This document shows positions 1 to 8,871 of a DNA stretch of 30,749 nucleotides, piece after piece. Under the pieces are notes generated by a model. That model made no database searches and was not told the DNA's origin. It was given only the letters and a program-made list of their open reading frames with translations. The stretch is taken from contig MSJI02000611.1 in the NCBI GenBank assembly GCA_001931905.2, forward strand, positions 1 through 30,749, read 5' to 3'. The stretch is from Cladosporium sp. IMV 00045 (lineage: Eukaryota; Ascomycota; Dothideomycetes; Cladosporiales; Cladosporiaceae). The position numbers were made by a program, and so were the translations under genes. The stretch's first letter is position 1. Each line of letters starts with the position of its first letter.

Positions 1-1596
1 CCTTGTGGTCGAAGGAGCTGGTGATGACGATCTGCTCGTCCCACGCGACACCCTCGGAGCCATCCTCGTTCTCCTTGGGAACGGCGACCTTCTTGACGGC
101 GCCGACGGCGACGATGGTGGCCTGGGGAGGGTTGATGATGGCGGTGAAGCGGTCGATGGCGTCGTTCATGCCCATGTTGGAGATGGTGATGGTGCCGCCC
201 TGGTACTCCTCGGGCTTGAGCTTGCCGTCACGGGCGCGCTTGCCGAGCTCCTTGACCTGGGTGGAGATGCTCTCGAGGCCGCTGTTGTGGGCGTTCTTGA
301 CGATGGGGGTCATGAGGCCGACGGGAGTGGCGACGGCGACGGAGACATCGACGACGTTGTTGGTGCGGACAACAACCTCGCCGTCAACGGTGCGCCAGCT
401 GCTGTTGGCGGCGGGGACCTTGCGGGCGGCAGCGGCAACGGCCTTGATGAGGAGGTCGTTGACGGAGAGCTTGTACTTGCCGTCAGCGGAGGCATTGAGA
501 GCCTGGCGGAGCTTCATGAGCTTGGAGACGGAGATGGTCGAGGCGACGAAGTAGTGGGGGTTCTGGTTGAAAGACTCAGTGAGGCGGGCAGCAATGGTCT
601 TGCGCATGCTGGAGGCGGGGACGTCCTCGTAGGTGGGGGCACCGGCGCCAGCGGCAGCAGCAGCCGGGGTGGGAGCGGCGGTCTTAGCCTTCTCGACGTC
701 CTGCTTGGTGATCCTGCCACCAGGACCGCTGCCTTTGATGGCGGAGATGGCAATGCCCTTCTCGAGAGCGAGGGCCTTGGCGGCGGGAGCAATGCTGGGC
801 TCACGCTCGAGGACGGTCTGGAGGCGCTCGCCAGTGTTCTTGGGCTCCTGGGCGGGCTCAGCAGCGGGGGGAGCGGTGCCGGAGCCAGAGTTGGGAGGCT
901 CGGTGGCCTCGGCGGCCTCCTGACCACCCTTCTTCTCCTCCTTGGGGGCGTCCTTGTTGCCGCCGGCGTCCTCAATGGAGAAGTCGGCGAAAGCCTCGAC
1001 GTCGCTGGCCTCCTCAACCATGACAGCGATGGGCTAAACCAAAAGTCAGCTCAATGTTTCTTTCCATATTTTTCAGTATCCCGCGCGCAAACTCACGTTG
1101 CCAACAGCGACATCCTTCTCGCCAGACTGCTTCAGAAGCTTGGCCAAAACACCCTCCTCCTGGAACTCAAAGTCCATCTGGGCCTTGTCGGTCTCGATCT
1201 CGACGAGGACATCACCGGGGTTGAGGGAGTCGCCGGGGTTCTTCTGCCAGGTGCCGATGTTGCCGGAGGTCATGGTCGGGGAGAGGGCGGGCATGGAGAT
1301 GATGGTGTGCGAAGGGTAGGCTGTGAGGGATCGCCTGTTAGCGACATTGACATGTGGTTGGGATGCGGGTGGGAGAACGAACTCTTGGAGGCGTAGTATC
1401 TGGCCAGCGCAGACATGGCAGGTATTCTGCGGCTGTGGTGAAGGTGTTAGCCACGGTATGGGAGAATCGCGCGACGATGATCGCGTCAATCACGAAGCTG
1501 CAGCTGCAGTGGAAGGGTATTGACGTACGCGGTGCCATTCTGTGCCCTCAAACCGCTCCTCAATGCGCCCCTAGCGAGAATACCGGCGGCGGACAT
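1..1596 (-). CDS. LAT1: Dihydrolipoamide acetyltransferase, E2 of pyruvate dehydrogenase complex (3' end cut by window edge)
   Basis: E2 core of the mitochondrial pyruvate dehydrogenase complex; it moves the acetyl group from lipoyl-lysine to CoA. My model has four exons: 1529-1596, 1383-1432, 1097-1320 and 1-1033, with introns of 96, 62 and 63 nt. The 458 visible residues begin with an Arg/Ala/Ser-rich mitochondrial presequence ending near RYYASKTYPSHT. The lipoyl domain follows (about 44-114, ETDKAQ motif, lipoyl-lysine K85), then an acidic Ala/Pro linker, the E1/E3-binding domain (about 193-229, [13 protein letters not shown]) and the acyltransferase domain from about 255. The window ends at SFDHK, so the HxxxDG catalytic motif is only half present. 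The start at 1596 is chosen because it gives the targeting peptide and all splice phases fit. Codons are strongly C-ending, as expected for a highly expressed gene. Intron 1 has two in-frame acceptors 6 nt apart. It is divergent from SEC7. The identification is secure; the exact N-terminus is inferred. Confidence 0.95.
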
Positions 1597-2715
1597 TGTG
1601 CTTGTTGATGCGCTCGTTCGGCGACGGGATTAATTGGATGGAGAAACGAGTGGAGTGGGCGTGAAGGTGGAGGAGATGGTACACGACACCGCGAGAGGAG
1701 TGTATGAAGAGTGGTGGTTGTAGAGGTGGTGGTGGTGGACAGGCAGGTAGGTAGAGAGGTGGGTTGGGGTGGTGAGAGCTTGTTGGTGAAGTCCGGCCGG
1801 CGCGCAAATCTGCTCTGTCGCTGCGGCCACCGGACTATTTTCGTAGTGGTTGAGAGCTGTCTGCCCTCAAACCTCCGGCCACAGCGCGCGCTAGCATCGG
1901 AAGGAGACTGTCCGCCTCGGGGGTGCTGCATTTCGATGATATGAATGATATCTCCATTATTTGTTATCCTGTGAGACCAATTGATGATCGATGATTGAGG
2001 TATCGATGCTCGGTTTACCCTTTCATGGCAGTATCAATCTATTATACCGGCAATATTTGTGAGGGAACAAGGGCTGCCGTTGCCAACAGCTACACGGATG
2101 CCATTAACAACGATACAAACAAGCATGCAAGAAGAATGTCTCGTTGTTGAATGCCATACTTAACTCCCTATCGTGCTGGGTATCTAGATTCACAAGAAGC
2201 ATATGTCGAAGCTGGGATGTTGCAAAGCATTTCTCTCCTTCCTAGTCTCACTTCATTGACGAAGCACGTGACTTTCGCCGCACCTGCCTTGTCGAGTCCA
2301 ACTACTCCCCTTGTGTCTTTGACATGTCTGGTAGCAGCGGATGGTGGTGGAAACGTCGCGTGGCTGTTCACGCAAAGAGGGAGAGCTAAGGACTAGGGAC
2401 TAGGGACTAGGGCTTAGTTCCGAGGCAGCCAGCCAGGCCAGCTTATGTGTCGTCTCTGTGCTGCTGGCATATTATTATCACCACCTGCCTTACCCGCTAT
2501 ACCCTTGAACAAGCAGGAGAACGCTTTGGTTTAATTCTTGCCCAATCCAGTCTATCTCAACCCTGCATCCAACCCTGCCCGCACTCCCACTCCCTGTACA
2601 GACACGCACATTCCTTTGGTCTCCTTCACCCGTCCGTCTGGTCATGACATAGTATGCGCGGCCTGGACAATACTACCAAATACCATCGCACGCTCTAGGT
2701 CTCCCAAGTGCTGGA
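1597..2715. promoter_or_regulatory. Divergent intergenic region between LAT1 and SEC7
   Basis: About 1.1 kb separates the two start codons and should hold both promoters and 5' leaders. I see no convincing coding frame. The LAT1-proximal part (about 1660-1770) is rich in G and T on this strand, so it is CT/CA-rich on the LAT1 sense strand, like many fungal leaders. The SEC7-proximal part (about 2540-2710) is C/T-rich on the plus strand. Three tandem copies of a 7-mer lie at 2392-2412. No individual factor site is claimed. Confidence 0.6.
2392..2412 (+). repeat. ACTAGGG x3 tandem 7-mer
   Basis: Three perfect head-to-tail copies of ACTAGGG, preceded by CTAAGG and followed by CTTAG. The motif resembles a degenerate telomere-type unit. 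It lies about 300 bp upstream of the SEC7 start codon in the divergent intergenic region. Confidence 0.85.
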
Positions 2716-5700
2716 ATGGCCGACACCGAGCAACAGACCCCGGCCCATCCGGAGGTGCAGGACCAGGCGCAGCAGGAATCCCAAGAGCATGAACAGCCAT
2801 TGTCCGCACAGGAGAATGTGGAGGAGATGAAGCAAGAACGTGATGATGCAGACGAGGACGATTCGCAACCGGCAGACTCGGTTCCTTCGGGAGACAATGA
2901 TCCCCAAGAGTCAAAAGAGTCGCCTGTCGAGGACGATGAACCACCCGCGACAGTAGTAACAAACTCCCCCGAACAACCCAGCGAACAATCCAGCGAACCT
3001 CATACGGAGAACGCGCCGGAAGAAAAGCCACAGGAAGATGCCTCGACGCCTGCGAGCGAAGTGCCTCGATCGCCCGCCGAAACTCCATCGAGCGAAGGGC
3101 CTCCCCCTCCAATCGCCCCGCGTCCACGAACAGACTCCCAATCGACCACCGCGACCACCGGCACTACGGGTACGAGGGGGACTACAAGATCCACGAGGAG
3201 TAGCATGGTCTTCGTCGTCTCTGCGCTGGAATCCATTGCTGCCTCTAAGGATGCGCGAAAGCGAAAACCATTGCTCGACTCCGCTCAGCGCGCATTGTCG
3301 GCCATCAGAAACGCCCAAGGAGATGCCGCGCAGCTCAACCCGGAGCTCCTCTTCGACCCCTTGAACCTCGCGACCGAAGCCGCGACTGTCAGCGTTGTCG
3401 TCACTGCTCTTGACTGCATTGGCAAGCTGATCAGCTACTCGTACTTCTCCGTGCCCGCGCCGGTCGAGGGCCAGGAGGACCAACCGCCCAAGCAACCTCT
3501 GATAGAAAGAGCCATTGATACAATATGCGACTGTTTCCAAGGCGAGGCCACGCCTCCAGAAGTGCAGATGCAAATCATCAAGAGCTTACTGGCTGCGATT
3601 CTGAATGACAAGATTGTGGTGCACGGCGCTGGTTTATTAAAGAGTGTACGACAGACATACAACATCTTCTTATTGTCAAGACACAGTGCGAATCAACAGA
3701 TCGCTCAGGGCGCTTTGACGCAAATGGTTGGCACGGTCTTCGAAAGAGTCAAGGTTCGGTTGGCTGGCAAAGCCGCAAGATATGGATCCTCAAGGACGAG
3801 CCTGGGACAAGAGAATCCGGCAAACGGATTGGACACTCCTGGCGGGCTTAACGGTCTGGACACTCCTGTGGCGGACGAACTCGACCCAAACGCTGATGGC
3901 GAAGGCGAGACGACCACAATGACACTGCAAGATTTCGAAAGAAAGAAGTCTTTCGACGATACGCGAATCTCCGACACTACCACCACTGTGACGCGAGCTC
4001 GTCGCGCGACGCTCATGAAGCAAGCCAGTCGGACGGCTTCAGGGGCAGAATTGCCTACTATCACAGTTCAGGGCGAAGGAAACGAGGCCTACTCAGATGA
4101 CGAAGAAGAGGATGAGATCTACATCAAAGACGCCTTCCTCGTCTTCCGAGCCATGTGTAAGCTTTCCACCAAGGCCGTCAGACGAGAGGAAGAGGTCGAT
4201 GTCAAATCACAAGGAATGCGCTCCAAGCTCCTGTCTTTGCACATCATTCATACCGTGCTTTTCAACCACTTCGCCGTCTTCACGGATCCTCACGCCACCA
4301 TTAGGAGCTCTACCGGCCAGGAACCGACCGAATTTACCCATGCCGTGAAGCAATACCTGTGTCTATCACTAAGCAAGAACGCCGCTAGCTCTGCACGGCC
4401 TGTCTTTGAGGTGTCGGCGGAGATCTTCTGGCTCATGGTCCGCTATCTCCGATCTGAGCTCAAACGTGAATTGGAAGTCTTCGTCAAAGAAGTGTACCTC
4501 ACCATTCTCGAAAAGCGGCTGGCCCCCGGCTGGCAGAAAAGCTACATCGTGCAGAATGTTTTCGCCCGTATTGCGGCAGAGCCCAAAGCTTTGGTTGAGA
4601 TATACCTGAACTACGATTGCGATCGACAAGCTCTGGACAATATGTTCCAGCGCATCATCGAGCATGTGTCGAGGATATCCGGACAACCGGTACCGGTCAC
4701 TGCCATGCAACAGCAGGCGTTCGCGGAGTTTAACGCGAAGCAAGCAGCCTCTGGAACTAACGACTGGCAGCAACGCGGCACACTACCGCCGAGTTTAGCC
4801 ACAGCTACGATTAGCAGCCCAGCGGAGACAGACCGCGGCTTTCCTCAGGAATACGCATTGAAGATGCAATCACTCGAGACTCTTGTTGAGACTTTGCGAA
4901 GCCTGGTGAATTGGGCCCAACAGGGCGTAGCCGAGAACACCTCAGCCACTGGCCAGGAAACTGATGCTAGGAATAGCTATGAGGATTTCCGCGAAAGTAT
5001 TGATACTCGTGCCGACACTGGCCCATCTGCTTCGCCAGCACTCAACTCGACAGAATCAGGACAGAGTGATACACCAGAAGACGACCCCGCTGAACTCGAG
5101 AGGGTAAAACAGCGCAAGACCGCACTGAACAACGCCATCCGTGCTTTCAATTACAAGCCTAAGCGTGGAATGAAGGCCCTCCTGCAAGATGGTTTCATTC
5201 CTTCATCCGACCCGAAGGATATCGCACACTTCCTCTTGAGACACGATCGCATCGACAAGAAAGCGCTCGGTGAATTCCTGGGAGAAGGCGACGACGAGAA
5301 CAAAGAGATCATGGCAGCCTTCGTCGACGGCATGGAGTTCGGCCGCACCCGTTTCGTCGATGCCCTCAGGCGCTTCCTGCAGGCTTTCAGACTGCCCGGT
5401 GAGGCGCAGAAGATTGATCGCCTCATGCTGAAGTTTGCCGAGAAGTACTGCGCTGGCAACCCGAACGCCTTTGCGAACGCAGACACGGCATACGTGCTCG
5501 GATACTCGGTGATCATGCTTAATACCGATCAGCATTCGTCGCAGGTCAAGAAGCGCATGACCATCGAGGATTTCATCAAGAACAACCGTGGCATCAACGA
5601 TGGACAGAGTCTGCCCGACGACTACCTACAGGGCATCTTCGACGAAATCCAGCAAAACGAGATCGTGCTTGACAGTGAGCGTGAGACTGCGGCGAACTTA

Positions 5701-8700
5701 GGTATGCTTCCCCAATCTACTGGTGGTGGGATTGGCGGTGCCCTGGCGACGTTTGGTCGCGATCTCGGCCGAGAAGCATACGCTGCTGCCAGCGAGGAGA
5801 TGAGCAATCGCACCGAGCAGCTCTTCAAGTCCATGCTCAGGGCGCAGAAGAAGGCTGCCGGTGGGGCTTCAAGCAGCAAGGGCAGATTCCTGGCTGCAAG
5901 CTCTTTCAAGCATGTTGGGCCCATGTTTAGTGCTGTCTGGATGAGCTTCTTGACTGCCTTGAGCGGCACCGCACAAGAAACGCAGAACATCGAAATCGTG
6001 CGTCTGTGCACGGAAGGCCAAAAGCTCGCTATCCGTATTGCCTGCTTGTTCGACCTCGAGGATCCTCGCCAGGCCTTCGTTTCGTCTCTCGGCCGCAGCA
6101 CAAACCTTTACAACTTCTCGGAGATGAAGGCGAAGAACGTCGAGGCCCTCCGCGCACTGCTGGAAGTCGCTCACACCGAGGGCAACCTGCTCAAAGAGAG
6201 TTGGCGCGACATCCTTACCTGCATCTCACAGCTCGATCGCTTCCAGCTGATCTCAAGTGGTGTTGAGGAGGGTGCCGTACCGGACGTTCTTAAAGCACAA
6301 CTTGCGCCCGCTCCCCAGGCCAACGGACCTAGAAAGAGTATGCAGATCCCGCGCAGGCCGGCTTCCAAGGCTTCAGCAAGCGGCTCCTTCCATGCAGACA
6401 TCGCAGAAGACGCGCGCTCCGCGGACGTCATCAGGGGAGTCGACAGGATCTTCACCAATACCGCCAATTTGTCCGGCGATGCCATTTTGCATTTTGTCAG
6501 GGCGTTGACGCAAGTCAGCTGGCAGGAGATTCAATCCTCCGGCCAAAGTGACAGCCCGAGGACTTACAGCTTGCAGAAGCTAGTCGAGATCTCCGGCTAC
6601 AACATGCTGCGTGTGCGCTTTGAGTGGACGAGCATTTGGCAGGTGCTCGGTCAGCACTTCATCGACGTCGGCTGCCACAACAACACTCACGTGGTCTATT
6701 TCGCCCTCAACAGTTTGCGTCAGCTTAGTATGCGCTTCATGGAGATTGAAGAGCTGCCCGGTTTCAAGTTCCAGAAAGACTTTCTGAAGCCCTTCGAGCT
6801 GATCTTGAGCAATGCTTCCCAGGTCGCCGTCAAGGACATGGTCCTCCGCTGCTTGATCCAAATGATCCAGGCGCGCGGCGACATGATCAGATCCGGCTGG
6901 CGCACTATGTTCGGCGTGTTCACGGTGGCGGCTCGCGAGCCGTACGAGAGCATCGTCAACCTCGCTTTCGACAACGTCACGCAAGTGTGGAACGACCGCT
7001 TCGGAGTCGTCATCAGCCAGGGCGCTTTTGCCGATCTTGTCGTGTGTCTGACTGAGTTCAGCAAGAACATGAAGTTCCAGAAGAAGAGCTTGCAGGCTAT
7101 CGAGACTCTCAAGTCTACCGTACCGAAGATGCTTCGCACGCCGGAGTGCCCGCTTTCGGTCAAGGTCGCGGGTGGGAAGGACGCGCCTCAAGCTGAAGGC
7201 CTGCCGAAGCAGCCTAGTCGGCAGACAATGGAGGAGCAGTTCTGGTTCCCCGTGCTGTTTGCTTTCCACGACGTGCTCATGACAGGGGAGGATTTGGAGG
7301 TCCGCTCGAGAGCTCTGAACTACCTTTTCGACACCCTCACAAAGTACGGCAGCGAGTTCCCTCGCGACTTCTGGGACACGCTTTGGAGGCAGCTGTTGTA
7401 CCCTATATTCATGGTGCTCAAGGACCGCAAGGCTATCAACCACGAAGCCATCAACCATGAGGAGCTGTCTGTGTGGCTATCTACGACGCTCATTCAGGCG
7501 CTGCGAAACATGATCACCCTGTTCACCTACTTCTTCGACAGCCTTGAGTACATGCTCGACCGCTTCTTGGATCTACTGGCGCTCTGCATCTGTCAGGAGA
7601 ATGACACTTTGGCGAGGATTGGAAGCAACTGTTTGCAGCAGCTCATCTTGCAGAACGTCAAGAAGTTCGCTCCCGAGCACTGGGAGAAGATCGTGGGCGC
7701 TTTCGTCGATCTGTTCGCCAGGACCGAGGCGCGCGAGCTCTTCTCTGCTGCGACTTCGAGCTCCTATGATAAGGCTGGCTCTTCATACTCGAACGGCGCT
7801 GCGGACGTGCCGAAGACTGCTTCAGGTCTTACAAGCACGGCTCTCGTTGATGAGAGCACGTCTGTTGCGTCTGGACAAAACGCGCTGAACATCAACGGCC
7901 TGCCTGCCGACACGCCGTCCGATGTACCCGTCCCCAACGGCCACGAACAACGTACATCACTCGAAAGGCAACAATCCAACACGCTCTCCATGTCCGATGA
8001 CCGCGACAGAAGCACATCCCCACGCAAACGCCCCAGCCAAAAAGACAGCGACCTGGAATCCTTCGCCGCCGGTTCCAGCGCGCAAACCCACCAAGCCCCC
8101 ATCGTCGTCACCGCCGCCCGCCGCCGCTACTTCAACCAAATCATCACGAAATGCGTGCTGCAACTCCTCATGATCGAAACGGTCAGCGAGCTCTTCAACA
8201 ACGACGCCGTCTACGCCTCCATCCCCTCCCACCTCCTGCTGCGCCTCATGGCCCTGCTGAAAAAATCCTACCACTTCGCCAAACGCTTCAACTCCGACCG
8301 CGAGCTGCGCTCCCGCCTCTTCCGCGAGGGCTTCATGCGCCAGCCGCCCAACCTCCTCAAGCAGGAGAGCGGCAGCGCGAGCGTCTACGTCCTCATCCTG
8401 CTGCGCATGTACGCAGACGCGAGCGACGACCGCGCCGCATCGCGCGCCCAGACCGAGGCGGCCCTCATCCCGCTGTGCCAGGACATTCTGGCGTCTTACA
8501 TCGCGCTAGACGAGGAGACGCAGCAGCGTAACATGGTCACGTGGCGGCCGGTGGTCATCGACGTGCTGGAAGGGTACGTGCATTTCCGCGACGAAGAGTT
8601 CGCAAAGCACGTCGGCACTTTTGCCCCGCTGGCTGTGGGCCTGATGAATCGCGAGCCCGGGCTGGAGTTGTTGAGGGCCGTGCAGGGGGTTTTTAGACGC

Positions 8701-8871
8701 GTTTGTGAGACTCAACTGGGCATTGAGGGGGGGAGGATGGCGGAGATTGTGAGCGTGGGAGGAGGCGCGGGGAGGGGGAGTGTTAGTGCCGGTGGTGCTG
8801 GGGGAGGGGAGGAGGCGCCGCTGAGTCCGAGGGCGGGGGTGGGGAGGAGGGGGAGTAAGGCTAGTAGATGA
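2716..8871 (+). CDS. SEC7: Sec7 guanine nucleotide exchange factor for Arf GTPases
   Basis: A large BIG/Sec7-class Arf-GEF that activates Arf at the trans-Golgi network to drive coat recruitment and vesicle budding. A single 2051-codon frame shows no need for introns; this is close to the usual size of fungal Sec7. In order: an acidic, Gln/Glu/Pro-rich disordered N-terminus (1-165), the DCB region, the HUS domain with its box NYDCD at 632-636, and the Sec7 domain at about 797-985. That domain has the catalytic glutamate finger E857 in FLGEGDDEN and the loop MLNTDQHSSQVKKRM. HDS repeats follow (for example LSVWLSTTLIQALRNM) and a Gly/Arg/Ser-rich tail. Y930-S931 in the GYSVIML segment match the YS pair of brefeldin A-sensitive GEFs, so sensitivity is a reasonable inference. 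AINHE is duplicated at 1573-1582. The ATG at 2716 opens the frame after a CT-rich leader. Confidence 0.97.
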   Translation: MADTEQQTPAHPEVQDQAQQESQEHEQPLSAQENVEEMKQERDDADEDDSQPADSVPSGDNDPQESKESPVEDDEPPATVVTNSPEQPSEQSSEPHTENAPEEKPQEDASTPASEVPRSPAETPSSEGPPPPIAPRPRTDSQSTTATTGTTGTRGTTRSTRSSMVFVVSALESIAASKDARKRKPLLDSAQRALSAIRNAQGDAAQLNPELLFDPLNLATEAATVSVVVTALDCIGKLISYSYFSVPAPVEGQEDQPPKQPLIERAIDTICDCFQGEATPPEVQMQIIKSLLAAILNDKIVVHGAGLLKSVRQTYNIFLLSRHSANQQIAQGALTQMVGTVFERVKVRLAGKAARYGSSRTSLGQENPANGLDTPGGLNGLDTPVADELDPNADGEGETTTMTLQDFERKKSFDDTRISDTTTTVTRARRATLMKQASRTASGAELPTITVQGEGNEAYSDDEEEDEIYIKDAFLVFRAMCKLSTKAVRREEEVDVKSQGMRSKLLSLHIIHTVLFNHFAVFTDPHATIRSSTGQEPTEFTHAVKQYLCLSLSKNAASSARPVFEVSAEIFWLMVRYLRSELKRELEVFVKEVYLTILEKRLAPGWQKSYIVQNVFARIAAEPKALVEIYLNYDCDRQALDNMFQRIIEHVSRISGQPVPVTAMQQQAFAEFNAKQAASGTNDWQQRGTLPPSLATATISSPAETDRGFPQEYALKMQSLETLVETLRSLVNWAQQGVAENTSATGQETDARNSYEDFRESIDTRADTGPSASPALNSTESGQSDTPEDDPAELERVKQRKTALNNAIRAFNYKPKRGMKALLQDGFIPSSDPKDIAHFLLRHDRIDKKALGEFLGEGDDENKEIMAAFVDGMEFGRTRFVDALRRFLQAFRLPGEAQKIDRLMLKFAEKYCAGNPNAFANADTAYVLGYSVIMLNTDQHSSQVKKRMTIEDFIKNNRGINDGQSLPDDYLQGIFDEIQQNEIVLDSERETAANLGMLPQSTGGGIGGALATFGRDLGREAYAAASEEMSNRTEQLFKSMLRAQKKAAGGASSSKGRFLAASSFKHVGPMFSAVWMSFLTALSGTAQETQNIEIVRLCTEGQKLAIRIACLFDLEDPRQAFVSSLGRSTNLYNFSEMKAKNVEALRALLEVAHTEGNLLKESWRDILTCISQLDRFQLISSGVEEGAVPDVLKAQLAPAPQANGPRKSMQIPRRPASKASASGSFHADIAEDARSADVIRGVDRIFTNTANLSGDAILHFVRALTQVSWQEIQSSGQSDSPRTYSLQKLVEISGYNMLRVRFEWTSIWQVLGQHFIDVGCHNNTHVVYFALNSLRQLSMRFMEIEELPGFKFQKDFLKPFELILSNASQVAVKDMVLRCLIQMIQARGDMIRSGWRTMFGVFTVAAREPYESIVNLAFDNVTQVWNDRFGVVISQGAFADLVVCLTEFSKNMKFQKKSLQAIETLKSTVPKMLRTPECPLSVKVAGGKDAPQAEGLPKQPSRQTMEEQFWFPVLFAFHDVLMTGEDLEVRSRALNYLFDTLTKYGSEFPRDFWDTLWRQLLYPIFMVLKDRKAINHEAINHEELSVWLSTTLIQALRNMITLFTYFFDSLEYMLDRFLDLLALCICQENDTLARIGSNCLQQLILQNVKKFAPEHWEKIVGAFVDLFARTEARELFSAATSSSYDKAGSSYSNGAADVPKTASGLTSTALVDESTSVASGQNALNINGLPADTPSDVPVPNGHEQRTSLERQQSNTLSMSDDRDRSTSPRKRPSQKDSDLESFAAGSSAQTHQAPIVVTAARRRYFNQIITKCVLQLLMIETVSELFNNDAVYASIPSHLLLRLMALLKKSYHFAKRFNSDRELRSRLFREGFMRQPPNLLKQESGSASVYVLILLRMYADASDDRAASRAQTEAALIPLCQDILASYIALDEETQQRNMVTWRPVVIDVLEGYVHFRDEEFAKHVGTFAPLAVGLMNREPGLELLRAVQGVFRRVCETQLGIEGGRMAEIVSVGGGAGRGSVSAGGAGGGEEAPLSPRAGVGRRGSKASR

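Noticed and set aside
5..1396. 463-codon plus-strand open frame opposite LAT1
   Set aside because: It is the antisense of a strongly C-biased coding exon; its Gly/Leu/Asp-rich repeats are a by-product of the codon bias, and the minus strand encodes an unmistakable E2 enzyme.
6580..7458. 292-codon minus-strand frame inside SEC7
   Set aside because: Lies fully antisense to conserved HDS coding sequence; no domain, and explained by codon usage of the sense gene.
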